DNA of 64,000 nt, taken from Cellvibrio sp. OA-2007. Its GTDB lineage: Bacteria; Pseudomonadota; Gammaproteobacteria; Pseudomonadales; Cellvibrionaceae. The translations under genes and the position numbers were made by a program. Shown here piece after piece: positions 49,561 to 58,525 of this stretch; within the stretch, counting starts at the first letter, position 1; each line of letters begins with the position of its first letter. The stretch is taken from assembly GCF_000953825.1 (NCBI RefSeq), contig NZ_BBUL01000092.1, forward strand, positions 124,001-188,000. Reading direction: 5' to 3'. A model generated the notes under the pieces. The model was not told the origin of the DNA, ran no database searches, and was given only the letters and a program-made list of their open reading frames with translations.

Positions 49561-51648
49561 ATGCGACTAATAACAAGGGCGTTATTGCTGAGCGGTTGTG
49601 TATTAGCGGCCAACAGCATGCTGACATTACCGAGTGTTGCCGCCGAAGGCATGTGGACTATGGATAATTTGCCCCATACAACACTGGAAAAAACCTACGG
49701 TTTTAAACCGACAGCCACATGGCTGCATAAATCCATGCGCAGTGCGGTGCGGCTGGCCGGTGGTTGCTCTGGTTCATTTGTCTCTGCGCAGGGCTTGGTG
49801 CTGACCAATCATCACTGTGTGATCGGCTGCGTGGAAGACTTATCCAGCGAGAAACAAGATCTGATCAACAAAGGTTTTCTCGCAAAATCTTTGAGTGAAG
49901 AAAAGCAGTGCCCCGGCATGGAAGTGAATCGTTTGGAGAAAACTGAAGATGTGACTGCGCGCATGCAAAAAGCGCTCGCAGGTTTGTCGGGCAAAGCATT
50001 TAGCGAAGCAAAAAAAGCCGAGCAGTCACTGATTGAAAAAGCCTGCGTCGGCGATGCTGGCGATGAGCGCCGCTGCGATATTGTCGAGCTCTATGGCGGC
50101 GGCGAATATCACGTGTATCAATATTCGCGTTATCAAGATGTGCGCTTGGTATTTTCACCAGAATACGCCGCAGGATTTTTTGGTGGTGACCCCGATAATT
50201 TTAATTTCCCCCGCTACAACCTCGACATGAGTTTATTGCGTGTTTATGATCACGCGGGGAAACCACTCGTCAATGCAGATTGGTTTCCTATCAACCCCAA
50301 GGGCGCAAAAGAAGGCGAGCTGGTGATGACACTCGGCCACCCAGGCTCCACCCAGCGCCAGTTGACCATGGCGGAATTGGAAACACAGCGCGATCTGGTA
50401 TTGCCTTTTCGGTTGATGCTCGCCTCTGAATATCGCGGCCTGCTGTTGCAATATTCAACCCAGAGCGAAGAAAAAGCGCGCATTGCACAAACGGAATTAA
50501 CCATGGTGGAAAATGGAATTAAAGCGCGCACCGGAATGTTTCAAGCACTTCTATCGCCGAGCGTGATGCAAAAAAAACGCGAGCAAGAAAATACCTTTCG
50601 CGCCTGGGTCAGTAGCGATGCTACACGCACGCGAACCTATGGCGACCCTTGGCAAACCTTAAGCGATACACAAACCGCGTGGCGCAATCTCTACGTAGAT
50701 TATGTCATGGTGGAAATTGGTTTTGGCGCTATGTCCCAGCACATAAACTGGGCGCGCACACTGGTGCGCGGTACCACTGAAAAAGCCAAACCCGATAATA
50801 CCCGCTTGCGTGAATTTTCTGATGCCAGTTTACCGGCAGTACAAGCCGGTCTGTTTGCCGAGGTCCCACTCTATTCGGATTTTGAGCGCACCAAGCTCGC
50901 TTGGTCGCTGAGCAAGTTGCGTGAAAAGCTCGGCGTTGATAATCCGGTGGTGAAAAGTATTTTGGGCAAACAATCACCAGAAGCCTTGGCCAATGAAATT
51001 GTCACTCACAGCAAGTTAGGCGATGCAGCAGTGCGCAAACAATTATGGGAAGGTGGCGTCGATGCGATAAAAAATAGCGATGATCCAGCGATTAGACTCG
51101 CCTATTTAATTGATGAGCAGGCGCGAAAATTCCGCACGGATTACGATCAAAATATTGAGCCAGTACAAAAGGCGGCGGCCAATCAATTAGCCAAAGCGCG
51201 TTTTGCCTATCAGGGCACGCGGGTTTACCCAGATGCAACTTTTTCGCTGCGTTTATCCCACGGGGTGATTCGCGGCTGGGAAGAAAAAGGCAAAACGATT
51301 CCGCCCTTCACCGACATTGCTGGGCTGTTTGATCGCGCCACCGATTTTGATCCCTTTAAACTGGCGGACAGCTGGGTTGCAGCGCAGAAAAAATTGGATA
51401 AAAAAACACGCTTTAATCAGGTGTCCACCAATGACATAGTCGGCGGCAATTCAGGCAGCCCGTTAATTAATGCAAAGGGTGAATTAGTCGGTCTGATTTT
51501 TGATGGCAATATCAATTCACTGGGTGGCTCGTACTTTTTTGATGAATCGGTAAATCGGGCCGTATCGGTTCACCCCGCCGCAATGACGGAAGCCTTAAAA
51601 CAGGTTTATAAGGCCAAGCACCTGGTTAAAGAACTTAAGCTGGACTAA
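49561..51648 (+). CDS. S46 family dipeptidyl peptidase (DPP7-like)
   Basis: This is a secreted or periplasmic serine exopeptidase of 695 residues that removes dipeptides from peptide N-termini. The signal peptide ends around SVAAEG. The chymotrypsin-like catalytic His is in LVLTNHHCVIG (about residue 85) and the Ser in GGNSGSPLIN (about 637). The residue shortly after the serine that distinguishes DPP7 (Gly) from DPP11 (Arg) appears to be Gly in LIFDGNINS, suggesting hydrophobic rather than acidic substrate preference. Large helical insertion in the middle is usual for S46. It is monocistronic with its own terminator. Confidence 0.93.
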   Translation: MRLITRALLLSGCVLAANSMLTLPSVAAEGMWTMDNLPHTTLEKTYGFKPTATWLHKSMRSAVRLAGGCSGSFVSAQGLVLTNHHCVIGCVEDLSSEKQDLINKGFLAKSLSEEKQCPGMEVNRLEKTEDVTARMQKALAGLSGKAFSEAKKAEQSLIEKACVGDAGDERRCDIVELYGGGEYHVYQYSRYQDVRLVFSPEYAAGFFGGDPDNFNFPRYNLDMSLLRVYDHAGKPLVNADWFPINPKGAKEGELVMTLGHPGSTQRQLTMAELETQRDLVLPFRLMLASEYRGLLLQYSTQSEEKARIAQTELTMVENGIKARTGMFQALLSPSVMQKKREQENTFRAWVSSDATRTRTYGDPWQTLSDTQTAWRNLYVDYVMVEIGFGAMSQHINWARTLVRGTTEKAKPDNTRLREFSDASLPAVQAGLFAEVPLYSDFERTKLAWSLSKLREKLGVDNPVVKSILGKQSPEALANEIVTHSKLGDAAVRKQLWEGGVDAIKNSDDPAIRLAYLIDEQARKFRTDYDQNIEPVQKAAANQLAKARFAYQGTRVYPDATFSLRLSHGVIRGWEEKGKTIPPFTDIAGLFDRATDFDPFKLADSWVAAQKKLDKKTRFNQVSTNDIVGGNSGSPLINAKGELVGLIFDGNINSLGGSYFFDESVNRAVSVHPAAMTEALKQVYKAKHLVKELKLD

Positions 51649-51661
51649 CACAATTTCTGTC

Positions 51662-51704
51662 AAAAAAAATCCTCGCTGAGATTTATTTCAGCGAGGATTT
51701 TTTA
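51662..51704 (+). terminator. rho-independent terminator of the S46 peptidase gene
   Basis: The stem ATCCTCGCTGA/TCAGCGAGGAT is flanked by A8 and T6. It likely functions in both directions between two convergent genes. Confidence 0.92.
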
Positions 51705-51727
51705 TAGCTGGAAGTAACTGAATTCTA

Positions 51728-53008
51728 TTATTCTTCAGCGATACAGTAGGCGAGCACTTTATCGATCCGGCGACCATCCATATCGACAATTTCCAACTGC
51801 CAGTTTTGTATTACCACTTTATCGCCAGTGGCGGGCATACGCCCCATCAGCAACATAATCAAACCATTGAGCGTTTGGTAATTACCCTCTTCCGGCAAGT
51901 CATCAATCGCCAAGCAATCTTTTAAATCCACAATGGGCAACATGCCATCCAGCAATAGCGAACCATCATCGCGACGAATCACAAAAGCGTCTTCACCTTC
52001 ACCTAAAATAAATTCACCGGTAAGCGCTTCTAATAAATCTTGCAAGGTAACTATGCCTTTTAGGTCACCGTACTCATCCACCACAAATACCATTTGGCTG
52101 TGCGATGAACGGAAAAATTCCAGCAATTCCATCGCAGTGAGCGATTCCGGCACTACATGACAAGGCTGCGCCATGGATTCCAGATCCACTGTGCTGCCGC
52201 GTATCGCCTCGGCCAACAATTCTTTGGCGTTGATAACACCAATTAAATTGTCATTCTGTTTGGTGCAAACGGGAAAGCGCGAGTGCGGCGACTTCATTAC
52301 TCGCTGATAATTTTCTTCCAGTGGCAAGGCGGTATCCAAATACACCACATCCGAACGCGGCACCATTAATGACACAATGCTACGCGCTTCCAAACGCAAT
52401 ACATTTTTTACCATCGCATGTTCTTGCTGCTCCAAAATACCGGAGCTGGAGCCTTCATCCAGAATTGCGTGAATATCCTCTTCGGTGACCTGCTGGTTTT
52501 GGGTGTGATGAAAACCCATCATGCGCATCAATGCGCGGGTAGAGCCCGATAAAAAATACACAAACGGCTTGGTGATAATGGCGAGTATTTGCATCGGTTT
52601 TGCCACAAAACAGGCAATCCGTTCAGCGCTAAGTTGGCCGATACGTTTGGGCACCAATTCTCCCACCACTATCGACAAATACGTCACCACAACTACCACT
52701 AAAATGGTGGCGAAATTATCACTGAAATGAACCGGCACACCGAAGGTTTGCAGCCAGAGCGCAAATGGCTCAGCGAGAATCGATTCGCCAAAAATACCAT
52801 TCATAATACCGATTGAAGTGATGCCGATTTGCACCGTAGACAAAAACTGGGTGGGGTCTTCCGCCAAGCGCAACGCAACCTGCGCCGAGCTATTGCCCTT
52901 GGCGGCAAGCGCCATTAAACGGGATTTTTTTGCAGTGACAATGGCGATTTCAGACATCGCAAAAAGGCCGTTCAAAACAATCAGGCCGAGTAGTACAAAG
53001 ATTTCCAT
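51728..53008 (-). CDS. CorC/HlyC-type membrane protein with DUF21 and CBS domains
   Basis: This 426-residue protein of the CNNM/CorB family is thought to extrude or regulate Mg2+ or Co2+. Residues about 1-190 are a DUF21 membrane domain with three to four helices and the stretches MSEIAIVTAKKSRL and QIGITSIGIMNGIFGES. A CBS pair follows (about 205-330; IVSLMVPRSDVVYLD, MVFVVDEYGDLKGIVT). The C-terminal CorC/HlyC domain is about 345-420. It is often annotated 'hemolysin family', which is probably misleading. There is no operon partner on this strand. The function is from family knowledge. Confidence 0.88.
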   Translation of the reverse strand: MEIFVLLGLIVLNGLFAMSEIAIVTAKKSRLMALAAKGNSSAQVALRLAEDPTQFLSTVQIGITSIGIMNGIFGESILAEPFALWLQTFGVPVHFSDNFATILVVVVVTYLSIVVGELVPKRIGQLSAERIACFVAKPMQILAIITKPFVYFLSGSTRALMRMMGFHHTQNQQVTEEDIHAILDEGSSSGILEQQEHAMVKNVLRLEARSIVSLMVPRSDVVYLDTALPLEENYQRVMKSPHSRFPVCTKQNDNLIGVINAKELLAEAIRGSTVDLESMAQPCHVVPESLTAMELLEFFRSSHSQMVFVVDEYGDLKGIVTLQDLLEALTGEFILGEGEDAFVIRRDDGSLLLDGMLPIVDLKDCLAIDDLPEEGNYQTLNGLIMLLMGRMPATGDKVVIQNWQLEIVDMDGRRIDKVLAYCIAEE

Positions 53009-53133
53009 GGAACCCTACTGATAGTGCGCCTTCACGCGGGAGGCCGAGTATAACACCAGCAGCCACGCACAACGCCAGCCCACCCCTCTATCGATATAGC
53101 CATTCTGTTTTGCTGATCGCATTGCCTTTAGCA

Positions 53134-53152
53134 ATGAGAAGTATTATCATTA
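53134..53152 (+). promoter_or_regulatory. Fur box upstream of tonB
   Basis: The minus strand reads TAATGATAATACTTCTCAT, with an exact AATGATAAT core matching the Fur consensus. It lies about 50-67 bp before tonB, placing the tonB-exbB-exbD operon under probable iron control. Confidence 0.68.
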
Positions 53153-53200
53153 GCGCCATATTATTATTCACATTTCCAATACTCTCCACAGCAGTTACCG

Positions 53201-53824
53201 ATGCACTCAAAACACGCTTCTCTTATCTCTTTGCTGCTCGTTATCAGTGCTCATGCCGGGGTATTTGCGGCAGTGATGCTATCCAAGTCTGAGCCCAAGC
53301 CCGTTGAAATCGTGATTCCCACCATTCAAGGCATGTTGGTTATGGCTGAACCGGAACAGGCACCCCCACCTCCACCAGACCCCCTGCCACCACCGGAAAA
53401 AAAGCCTGAACCTAAACCAACACCAAAACCGCCACCCAAGGCGCCACCTTCGGAACGCGCGGTCAAAGCACCAGAACCTGAGCCACCACCGGTAGAACAG
53501 CCAGCGGAACCAAAACCGGCAGAGCCTGCGCCCCCGGCACCTATAGTTCCACCCCGTGCAGAAGCCGGGCAGCTGAGTAATCCGGCACCTGTGTACCCGA
53601 GTTTATCGCGCCGGTTGCGCGAGCAAGGCACGGTGGTATTGGAGATCCTGATTAAAGCTAACGGCACAGTAGGCGAGATCAAAATCAAAACCTCTAGCGG
53701 CTTTAAACGCTTGGATGAGACTGCGGTAAAAGCCGTGAGCCGCTGGCGCTACCTGCCGGCAACACAAGGTGGTCAAAAAATCGATTTTTGGTACGAACAG
53801 CCGGTTGAATTTAATTTGCGCTAA
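53201..53824 (+). CDS. tonB: energy transducer TonB
   Basis: TonB spans the periplasm and passes proton-motive energy to outer-membrane receptors. The 207-residue protein has one N-terminal anchor (about 7-28), a long Pro/Lys/Glu-rich periplasmic stretch (about 50-115, PPPPPDPLPPPEKKPEPKP-like) and a C-terminal TonB domain (about 125-205) with YPSLSRRLREQGTVVLEILI and AVKAVSRWRYLPA. Length and layout are standard. It starts an operon with exbB (67 bp later) and exbD. It likely energises the three receptors in this window (B12, siderophore, zinc), though other TonB systems may exist. Confidence 0.95.
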   Translation: MHSKHASLISLLLVISAHAGVFAAVMLSKSEPKPVEIVIPTIQGMLVMAEPEQAPPPPPDPLPPPEKKPEPKPTPKPPPKAPPSERAVKAPEPEPPPVEQPAEPKPAEPAPPAPIVPPRAEAGQLSNPAPVYPSLSRRLREQGTVVLEILIKANGTVGEIKIKTSSGFKRLDETAVKAVSRWRYLPATQGGQKIDFWYEQPVEFNLR

Positions 53825-53891
53825 TTCTTTCGCTTTTTAACTTTTTATTTTTCTATCTTTTATTTTCTATTGCTTGTAGTCAGAGGTTTTT

Positions 53892-54608
53892 ATGGATTCA
53901 CCTTATGGTATTGCCTCCATTTGGCAGCAGGGCGATCTGCTGATCAAAGGCGTTGCGATTATGTTGTTAATTATGTCCATCGCCAGTTGGTGGGTCATTG
54001 TTGTGCGCGCTTGGGGCTTATGGCGTTTACGTCGCCCTGCGCAGGGCTTAAATGATTTTTGGCACGCACAAAGTTTTGCCGAAGGTTTACGCACCCTTGG
54101 TGAAGATCGCGCAACACCCTTCCGCCACTTGGCCGAGGAAGGTCAAGCTGCACTTGATCATCACAGCAATCACAAAACCGATTTACACGGCCACTTACCA
54201 CTCGCCGAATGGCTGACCGCTTGTTTACGCGGCTCGATTGACGAAAGTGCCGAGCGCCTACAGCGCGGCCTGGCGATTCTTGCCTCGGTTGGCTCTACCG
54301 CGCCGTTTGTGGGTTTGTTTGGCACTGTGTGGGGGATTTATCACGCACTGGTTGGGATTGGTATTTCTGGCCAAGCGAGTATCGATAAGGTTGCCGGGCC
54401 AGTGGGCGAAGCGCTGATCATGACGGCGTTTGGTTTGGCGGTCGCTATTCCTGCGGTACTGGGTTACAACGCCCTCACCCGCGCCAACAAAGGTGTGCTC
54501 AATAAACTCAACCGTTTTGCACATCAACTGCACGCTTACTTTATTACCGGCAGCCCTATGCAAAATAAAGGTGCGATCACCAAACTCACTCCACGTAAAG
54601 AGGGTTAA
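53892..54608 (+). CDS. exbB: biopolymer transport protein ExbB
   Basis: ExbB forms the pentameric proton-channel scaffold of the TonB motor in the inner membrane. The 238-residue protein (TolQ/ExbB family) has three membrane helices (about 18-40, 130-155 and 170-195). Family hallmarks are LAILASVGSTAPFVGLFGTVWGIYHALVGI and the Gly/Ala-rich third helix IMTAFGLAVAIPAVLGYNAL. It has no N-terminal periplasmic extension. It is 67 bp after tonB, and exbD starts 3 bp after its stop. The context excludes TolQ. Confidence 0.95.
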   Translation: MDSPYGIASIWQQGDLLIKGVAIMLLIMSIASWWVIVVRAWGLWRLRRPAQGLNDFWHAQSFAEGLRTLGEDRATPFRHLAEEGQAALDHHSNHKTDLHGHLPLAEWLTACLRGSIDESAERLQRGLAILASVGSTAPFVGLFGTVWGIYHALVGIGISGQASIDKVAGPVGEALIMTAFGLAVAIPAVLGYNALTRANKGVLNKLNRFAHQLHAYFITGSPMQNKGAITKLTPRKEG

Positions 54609-54611
54609 GCC

Positions 54612-55025
54612 ATGGCCTTCGGCGGTGGACTCGACGACGATACAGAGGTAATGAACGAAATCAACATGACGCCCTTAGTGGATGTGATGTTGGTATTGTT
54701 GATTATTTTTATCATCACAGTGCCAGTATTAACGCACTCGGTAAAAGTAGATTTACCCAGAGCGGATAACACCCCCAATGAATTAAAACCGGAAACGGTA
54801 AACCTCTCAGTGAATGCTGAAGGACAAATTTATTGGAATGAAAATCAGATAAATATGGAAGAACTGGAAGTGCGCCTGCTAACTGCAGCAGCGCAACAAC
54901 CGCAGCCCGAAGTGCATATTCGCGGCGACAAAGCGGTCGCCTATGAACATGTGATCAAGACCATGGCGGCGGTACAGCGATCAGGCATTTTAAAATTAGG
55001 ATTTGTCACCGAACCCGGCAATTAG
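54612..55025 (+). CDS. exbD: biopolymer transport protein ExbD
   Basis: ExbD is the single-span partner of ExbB. It has 137 residues, with the N-terminal cytoplasmic motif MNEINMTPLVDVMLVLLIIFIIT containing the membrane Asp essential for proton passage in the family, followed by a periplasmic domain ending HVIKTMAAVQRSGILKLGFV. It starts 3 bp after exbB. A terminator hairpin overlaps its stop codon and ends the tonB-exbB-exbD operon. Confidence 0.95.
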   Translation: MAFGGGLDDDTEVMNEINMTPLVDVMLVLLIIFIITVPVLTHSVKVDLPRADNTPNELKPETVNLSVNAEGQIYWNENQINMEELEVRLLTAAAQQPQPEVHIRGDKAVAYEHVIKTMAAVQRSGILKLGFVTEPGN

Positions 55026-55038
55026 CCGGGTTTGTTGT
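55012..55038 (+). terminator. terminator of tonB-exbB-exbD
   Basis: The stem AACCCGGC...GCCGGGTT spans the exbD stop codon, with a 5-nt loop, followed by TGTTGTT rather than a pure T-run. Moderately convincing. Confidence 0.68.
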
Positions 55039-55063
55039 TAATGGGCATTGTTATTGGGAATTG

Positions 55064-55210
55064 TTACTGGGTAATGGATTTGGGCTGAGGCTCCAACCGC
55101 CAGGGTTTGCCATCGCAAATGGCATAACTTGAACACCCAGGCTGACAGCCGCGACAAGGTAAGCGCGCTGGGGTGGTGTTATCTGCTGCAGTATTGGGCT
55201 TTTGTGACAT
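55064..55210 (-). CDS. small cysteine-rich protein
   Basis: This is a 48-residue frame with good translation signals: ATG at 55210 with GGAG five bases upstream. The sequence is MSQKPNTAADNTTPARLPCR followed by GCQPGCSSYAICDGKPWRLE and a short tail. Four Cys in the pattern CxxCx3Cx5C suggest a zinc or iron-sulfur site, or disulfides. There is no membrane segment or signal peptide. It is divergent from the MATE pump gene and converges on exbD. I do not recognise the family with certainty. It could also be a chance frame, but Cys spacing and ribosome site favour a real gene. Confidence 0.6.
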   Translation of the reverse strand: MSQKPNTAADNTTPARLPCRGCQPGCSSYAICDGKPWRLEPQPKSITQ

Positions 55211-55309
55211 AGAATCTCCGCAATAAACTCACTGGATTGATGTGACCTGTGCTTTATACGTAAAGGGCGAGCATTTAGGTGAGTGCAGCGCACCGATTGA
55301 GACAACACT

Positions 55310-56647
55310 ATGCAGCAGGCATCCCCCGCCGAGATCCACCAGAGCACCAGTCACCGCAATATCATTCGCTTAGCGATTCCCATTATTCTGGCTAATGCCG
55401 CCGTTCCTTTGTTGGGTTTGGTGGATACTGCCGTGATTGGCCATAACGGCACCAGTGCAGATTTGGGTGCGATTGCGTTTGGCTCATTGATATTTTCATT
55501 TGTGTATTGGGGCTTTGGTTTTCTGCGCATGGGCACCAGCGGTTTTACCGCACAAGCTGCCGGCGCAGGCGATCACAATGAAGTGCGCGCTGCCTGTTTG
55601 CGCGCGTTATTGCTCGGCGCAGCCATTGGCCTGAGTTTGATCATCGCCCAATACCCGCTCAAGCATTTTGCCCTCTGGTTACTGCATGGCAGCAAGACTG
55701 TCGAGCAAGGTGCGGCAGAGTATTGGCAAATCCGCATTTGGGGCGCACCCGCTACACTCGGCACCTATGCGATTGTGGGCACGCTGATCGGTTTGGGGCA
55801 GACGCGAAAACTGCTCTGGTTACAACTTTTACTCAATGGCCTGAACCTATTACTGGATGTTATTTTTGTTGCAGGTTTTGATTGGGGCGTGCGCGGCATT
55901 GCGCTGGGAACCTTAATATCTGAATGGATCGGTTTTGTTGTCGGCGCCATTATTTTGTTTAACCTTTTGCGACCTGAGCATCGCGCACCCTTTGCGACTT
56001 GGCCCGCTATTTTTCAACGCACCGCCATTGTCCGCACCCTGAAAACCAACAGCGATATCATGTGGCGCACCCTATTTATGCTCGCGGGGTTTGGTTGGTT
56101 CGCCAATCAAGGCGCACAATTTGGCGACACAACCCTGGCCGCCAATCACATACTGCTGCAATTCATTTCATTCTCGGCGTTTTTTCTGGATGGTTTTGCC
56201 TTTGCGTTGGAATCGCTGATTGGCAAAACCATGGGCGCCAAAAATCGTAAATTATTTGATCGCGCGATTATCGCCTCAACACAAATTGCAGCGTTTAGCG
56301 CCTTGGGTTTAATGCTGATAGTGGGTTTAGGTGGAAGCCAGTTCATCCATTGGCTAACACCACTAGCGACAATACAAAATGCGGCGCAGGGTTATTTGCC
56401 CTACGCCGCAATTTACATTCTGGTTTCATTTGCCGCGTTTCAATTAGATGGCATTTTTATCGGCGCTACCGCCAGCCGCGCCATGCGCAATGCCGCGCTG
56501 GTATCACTGCTGATATTTTTAAGCGCCGCAGAAATATTAACGCGCACCGCAGGCAACCATGGCTTATGGCTTGCTTTTATTATCTACGTAATCGCTCGGG
56601 CCATTTGCCTTGGCTATTACCTACCGCAGCTGCGGCGACAAATTTGA
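55310..56647 (+). CDS. MATE family efflux transporter (DinF-like)
   Basis: This is a 445-residue inner-membrane antiporter with twelve predicted helices in two similar halves, the MATE layout. Family stretches are IPIILANAAVPLLGLVDTAVIGH at the start and a matching DGFAFALESLIGKTMGA in the second half, which places it nearer DinF than NorM. Substrates in the family include cationic drugs and oxidised metabolites. No regulator is adjacent except the small Cys-rich gene in divergent orientation, so neither the inducer nor the substrate is evident. Confidence 0.9.
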   Translation: MQQASPAEIHQSTSHRNIIRLAIPIILANAAVPLLGLVDTAVIGHNGTSADLGAIAFGSLIFSFVYWGFGFLRMGTSGFTAQAAGAGDHNEVRAACLRALLLGAAIGLSLIIAQYPLKHFALWLLHGSKTVEQGAAEYWQIRIWGAPATLGTYAIVGTLIGLGQTRKLLWLQLLLNGLNLLLDVIFVAGFDWGVRGIALGTLISEWIGFVVGAIILFNLLRPEHRAPFATWPAIFQRTAIVRTLKTNSDIMWRTLFMLAGFGWFANQGAQFGDTTLAANHILLQFISFSAFFLDGFAFALESLIGKTMGAKNRKLFDRAIIASTQIAAFSALGLMLIVGLGGSQFIHWLTPLATIQNAAQGYLPYAAIYILVSFAAFQLDGIFIGATASRAMRNAALVSLLIFLSAAEILTRTAGNHGLWLAFIIYVIARAICLGYYLPQLRRQI

Positions 56648-56687
56648 AAATGCTATGCAGCGATATATTTTCAAGCTTGCCGCGACC

Positions 56688-57338
56688 TTATTTCACTATT
56701 GGAATAAACACATTTTTCGCCGCAGGTCGCGCAAGAATACGCATTGCATAACTACGCAATACACTGTCTTTACTCACCAAATCCAAATTATGCGGCGCAT
56801 TCACTAAATAGGTAATCATCGGAGCAAGCAAAATATCCGCTAAGGAAAATTGATTTCCCACCAAAAAATCTTTCCCACCTAGTTGCTGCTCTAAAATGCC
56901 GACTACTTGAATCACGTCGGGAATAGCGGCAGCAACAACGTCTTCGCGCACACTGCCATTTGGGCCTTTGGGAAATAAAAATTCCAGCAGATAATTGCGC
57001 ACTATGGCCTTATCAGCATAGGTAGTGATCGCCGCACACCACTGATCCACTTCTGCTTTTTGCCATGCATCCTGCGGCTGCAAGCGGGCTTGGTTGTACT
57101 GATTATCCAGATAACGGCAAATGCTTTGTGTTTCATAAAGCGGACGATCAGCATCTAACAATACCGGCACTTTGCTAAACGGATTAATTGTTTTCAACGC
57201 AGGGCTGCGCAAGCTGTATTCCTGACCATTAACCGCGGTGCCCAAGGTGTAGGTTAACCCTATCTCTTCACAACAAAATTGCACTGCACGGGTAAAACTA
57301 CTGAATTGCACACCCACAATATGAATTTGATGGCTCAT
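56688..57338 (-). CDS. glutathione S-transferase family protein
   Basis: This 216-residue protein has the N-terminal thioredoxin-like GST domain (residues about 3-80; AVQFCCEEIGLTYTL, NPFSKVPVLLDADRPLYETQSICRYL with the cis-Pro V-P and the glutathione-binding E-T/S pair) and a helical C-terminal domain (about 90-205; FLVGNQFSLADILLAPMI). It has AAGGAG before the ATG. It is divergent from a TetR-type regulator that probably controls it. A detoxification role is likely and the substrate is unknown. Confidence 0.9.
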   Translation of the reverse strand: MSHQIHIVGVQFSSFTRAVQFCCEEIGLTYTLGTAVNGQEYSLRSPALKTINPFSKVPVLLDADRPLYETQSICRYLDNQYNQARLQPQDAWQKAEVDQWCAAITTYADKAIVRNYLLEFLFPKGPNGSVREDVVAAAIPDVIQVVGILEQQLGGKDFLVGNQFSLADILLAPMITYLVNAPHNLDLVSKDSVLRSYAMRILARPAAKNVFIPIVK

Positions 57339-57403
57339 AAATAACTCCTTTGTATTGATTTAAGAACGGCTGTTTTTCCTTGGCAATCTTCTATCGCTAC
57401 CAT

Positions 57404-57423
57404 AATATGATCAAGAACATATT
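57404..57423. promoter_or_regulatory. candidate TetR operator
   Basis: The inverted repeat AATATG-N8-CATATT lies 18 bp before the TetR-type start and in the divergent promoter region with the GST gene. It is the only clear symmetric element there. Binding by the neighbouring regulator is inferred. Confidence 0.42.
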
Positions 57424-57441
57424 TTAAAGCGGAGGTACACC

Positions 57442-57996
57442 ATGGCATGGAAAGAGTCACACAAGCAGGAGTCGCGCGAGCGGATCGTTAATGCGGCGGC
57501 TGAATTATTTACCCGTAAAGGTTTTAATCAGGTCGGTATAGATGAGGTCATGACGCAGGCAGGTTTGACACGCGGTGCATTTTACGCCCACTTCAAGTCC
57601 AAAATTGACCTGTACGAAGAGGCAATCATCGCGGCGGGAAACGCAGCGGCACAGCATTTTAGTGAGCATGTAACTGACACCAATAGCATCATTAATCATT
57701 ACTTAAGTGAAGGTCACCTTACTTCTACCAGCATTCGCTGCCCTCTGCCCTGTTTGGTAAGCGATGTCGCCCACGATGATGAACGGGTAAAACAGATCTA
57801 TACCCGCCTCTATAAAGGTTTTACCAAACACCTCGGCAGCAATAACGGTGGGGCAGATGAAGAAGACAATGCGCTACTCCAATCCGTACTGATGATTGGA
57901 GGCATGGCACTGGCGCGCAGCCTCACGGATGAAACACTCGCAAAAAAAATCTTATCCCTGACCAGCAAAGCTGCACAACAAATTAAACCCAAGTGA
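57442..57996 (+). CDS. TetR/AcrR family transcriptional regulator
   Basis: This is a 184-residue repressor-type protein. The N-terminal helix-turn-helix (residues about 10-57: RERIVNAAAELFTRKGFNQVGIDEVMTQAGLTRGAFYAHF) is typical, and the C-terminal ligand domain resembles the AcrR/YbiH-like group (CLVSDVAHDDERVKQIYTRLY). It starts with a GGAGG ribosome site. It is divergent from the glutathione transferase gene with 103 bp between starts, the classic layout for a self- and neighbour-regulating TetR protein. Ligand unknown. Confidence 0.92.
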   Translation: MAWKESHKQESRERIVNAAAELFTRKGFNQVGIDEVMTQAGLTRGAFYAHFKSKIDLYEEAIIAAGNAAAQHFSEHVTDTNSIINHYLSEGHLTSTSIRCPLPCLVSDVAHDDERVKQIYTRLYKGFTKHLGSNNGGADEEDNALLQSVLMIGGMALARSLTDETLAKKILSLTSKAAQQIKPK

Positions 57997-58054
57997 TGTG
58001 TATAAGCACCACCAAAAGACTCATCGCGCCAACACAATTTTGCTCGCCGTGAAT

Positions 58055-58378
58055 CTAACCTTGGTGCTGTTGCAAATATTTTTTGGTGAGCGCCATAAAG
58101 CGTGGAGTTGGACCTACGTCTTCGTAAATCGCATCGCCCATTTCATCGGTCGCCACTACTTTTGTGCCCTGCACATAGGGCAAGCTGGCCTCAAGTTGCC
58201 CTAAGGCGGCCGAGAGTAATTCACTGATTAATTGTTCTTTGGAACGCTTGGGGTACATCTCCGCCAGCGCAGCCAGCCGCGCCGCATCTTCCACTAATAA
58301 ATGTACTGCGTAAGTCTCTTTGGTTAATTTACCTTGCGCGTGCGCTTCCCATTGTGCAACCAGTTCTTGTAACGACAT
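58055..58378 (-). CDS. small conserved protein (annotated in pseudomonads as a type 1 pili tip component)
   Basis: This is a 107-residue protein with no signal peptide. It has a helical N-terminal part (LAALAEMYPKRSKEQLISELLSAAL, ribbon-helix-helix-like) and the conserved ending TKVVATDEMGDAIYEDVGPTPRF. I remember the family as widespread in pseudomonads under the name 'type 1 pili tip component', but nothing in the sequence supports a pilus role and it is probably cytoplasmic. No pilus genes are nearby. Treat the function as unknown. Confidence 0.65.
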   Translation of the reverse strand: MSLQELVAQWEAHAQGKLTKETYAVHLLVEDAARLAALAEMYPKRSKEQLISELLSAALGQLEASLPYVQGTKVVATDEMGDAIYEDVGPTPRFMALTKKYLQQHQG

Positions 58379-58525
58379 AACCGCAACCTCTTGTACGCCA
58401 GAAGGAACAGGATGTAAAAATCTGCTGCGCGCTAAGGATTTTTACAGCCTGTTATGAGTGTAGTTGAAAGTAGCTCAGGCATCTCAACCGCTGAGCTTGT
58501 TACACTAAAAACTCACATTATTTAC

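Noticed and set aside
55051-55347. Minus-strand 98-codon frame over the start of the MATE gene
   Set aside because: It overlaps the MATE N-terminus and is in a different frame from the better supported 48-codon Cys-rich gene at 55064-55210.
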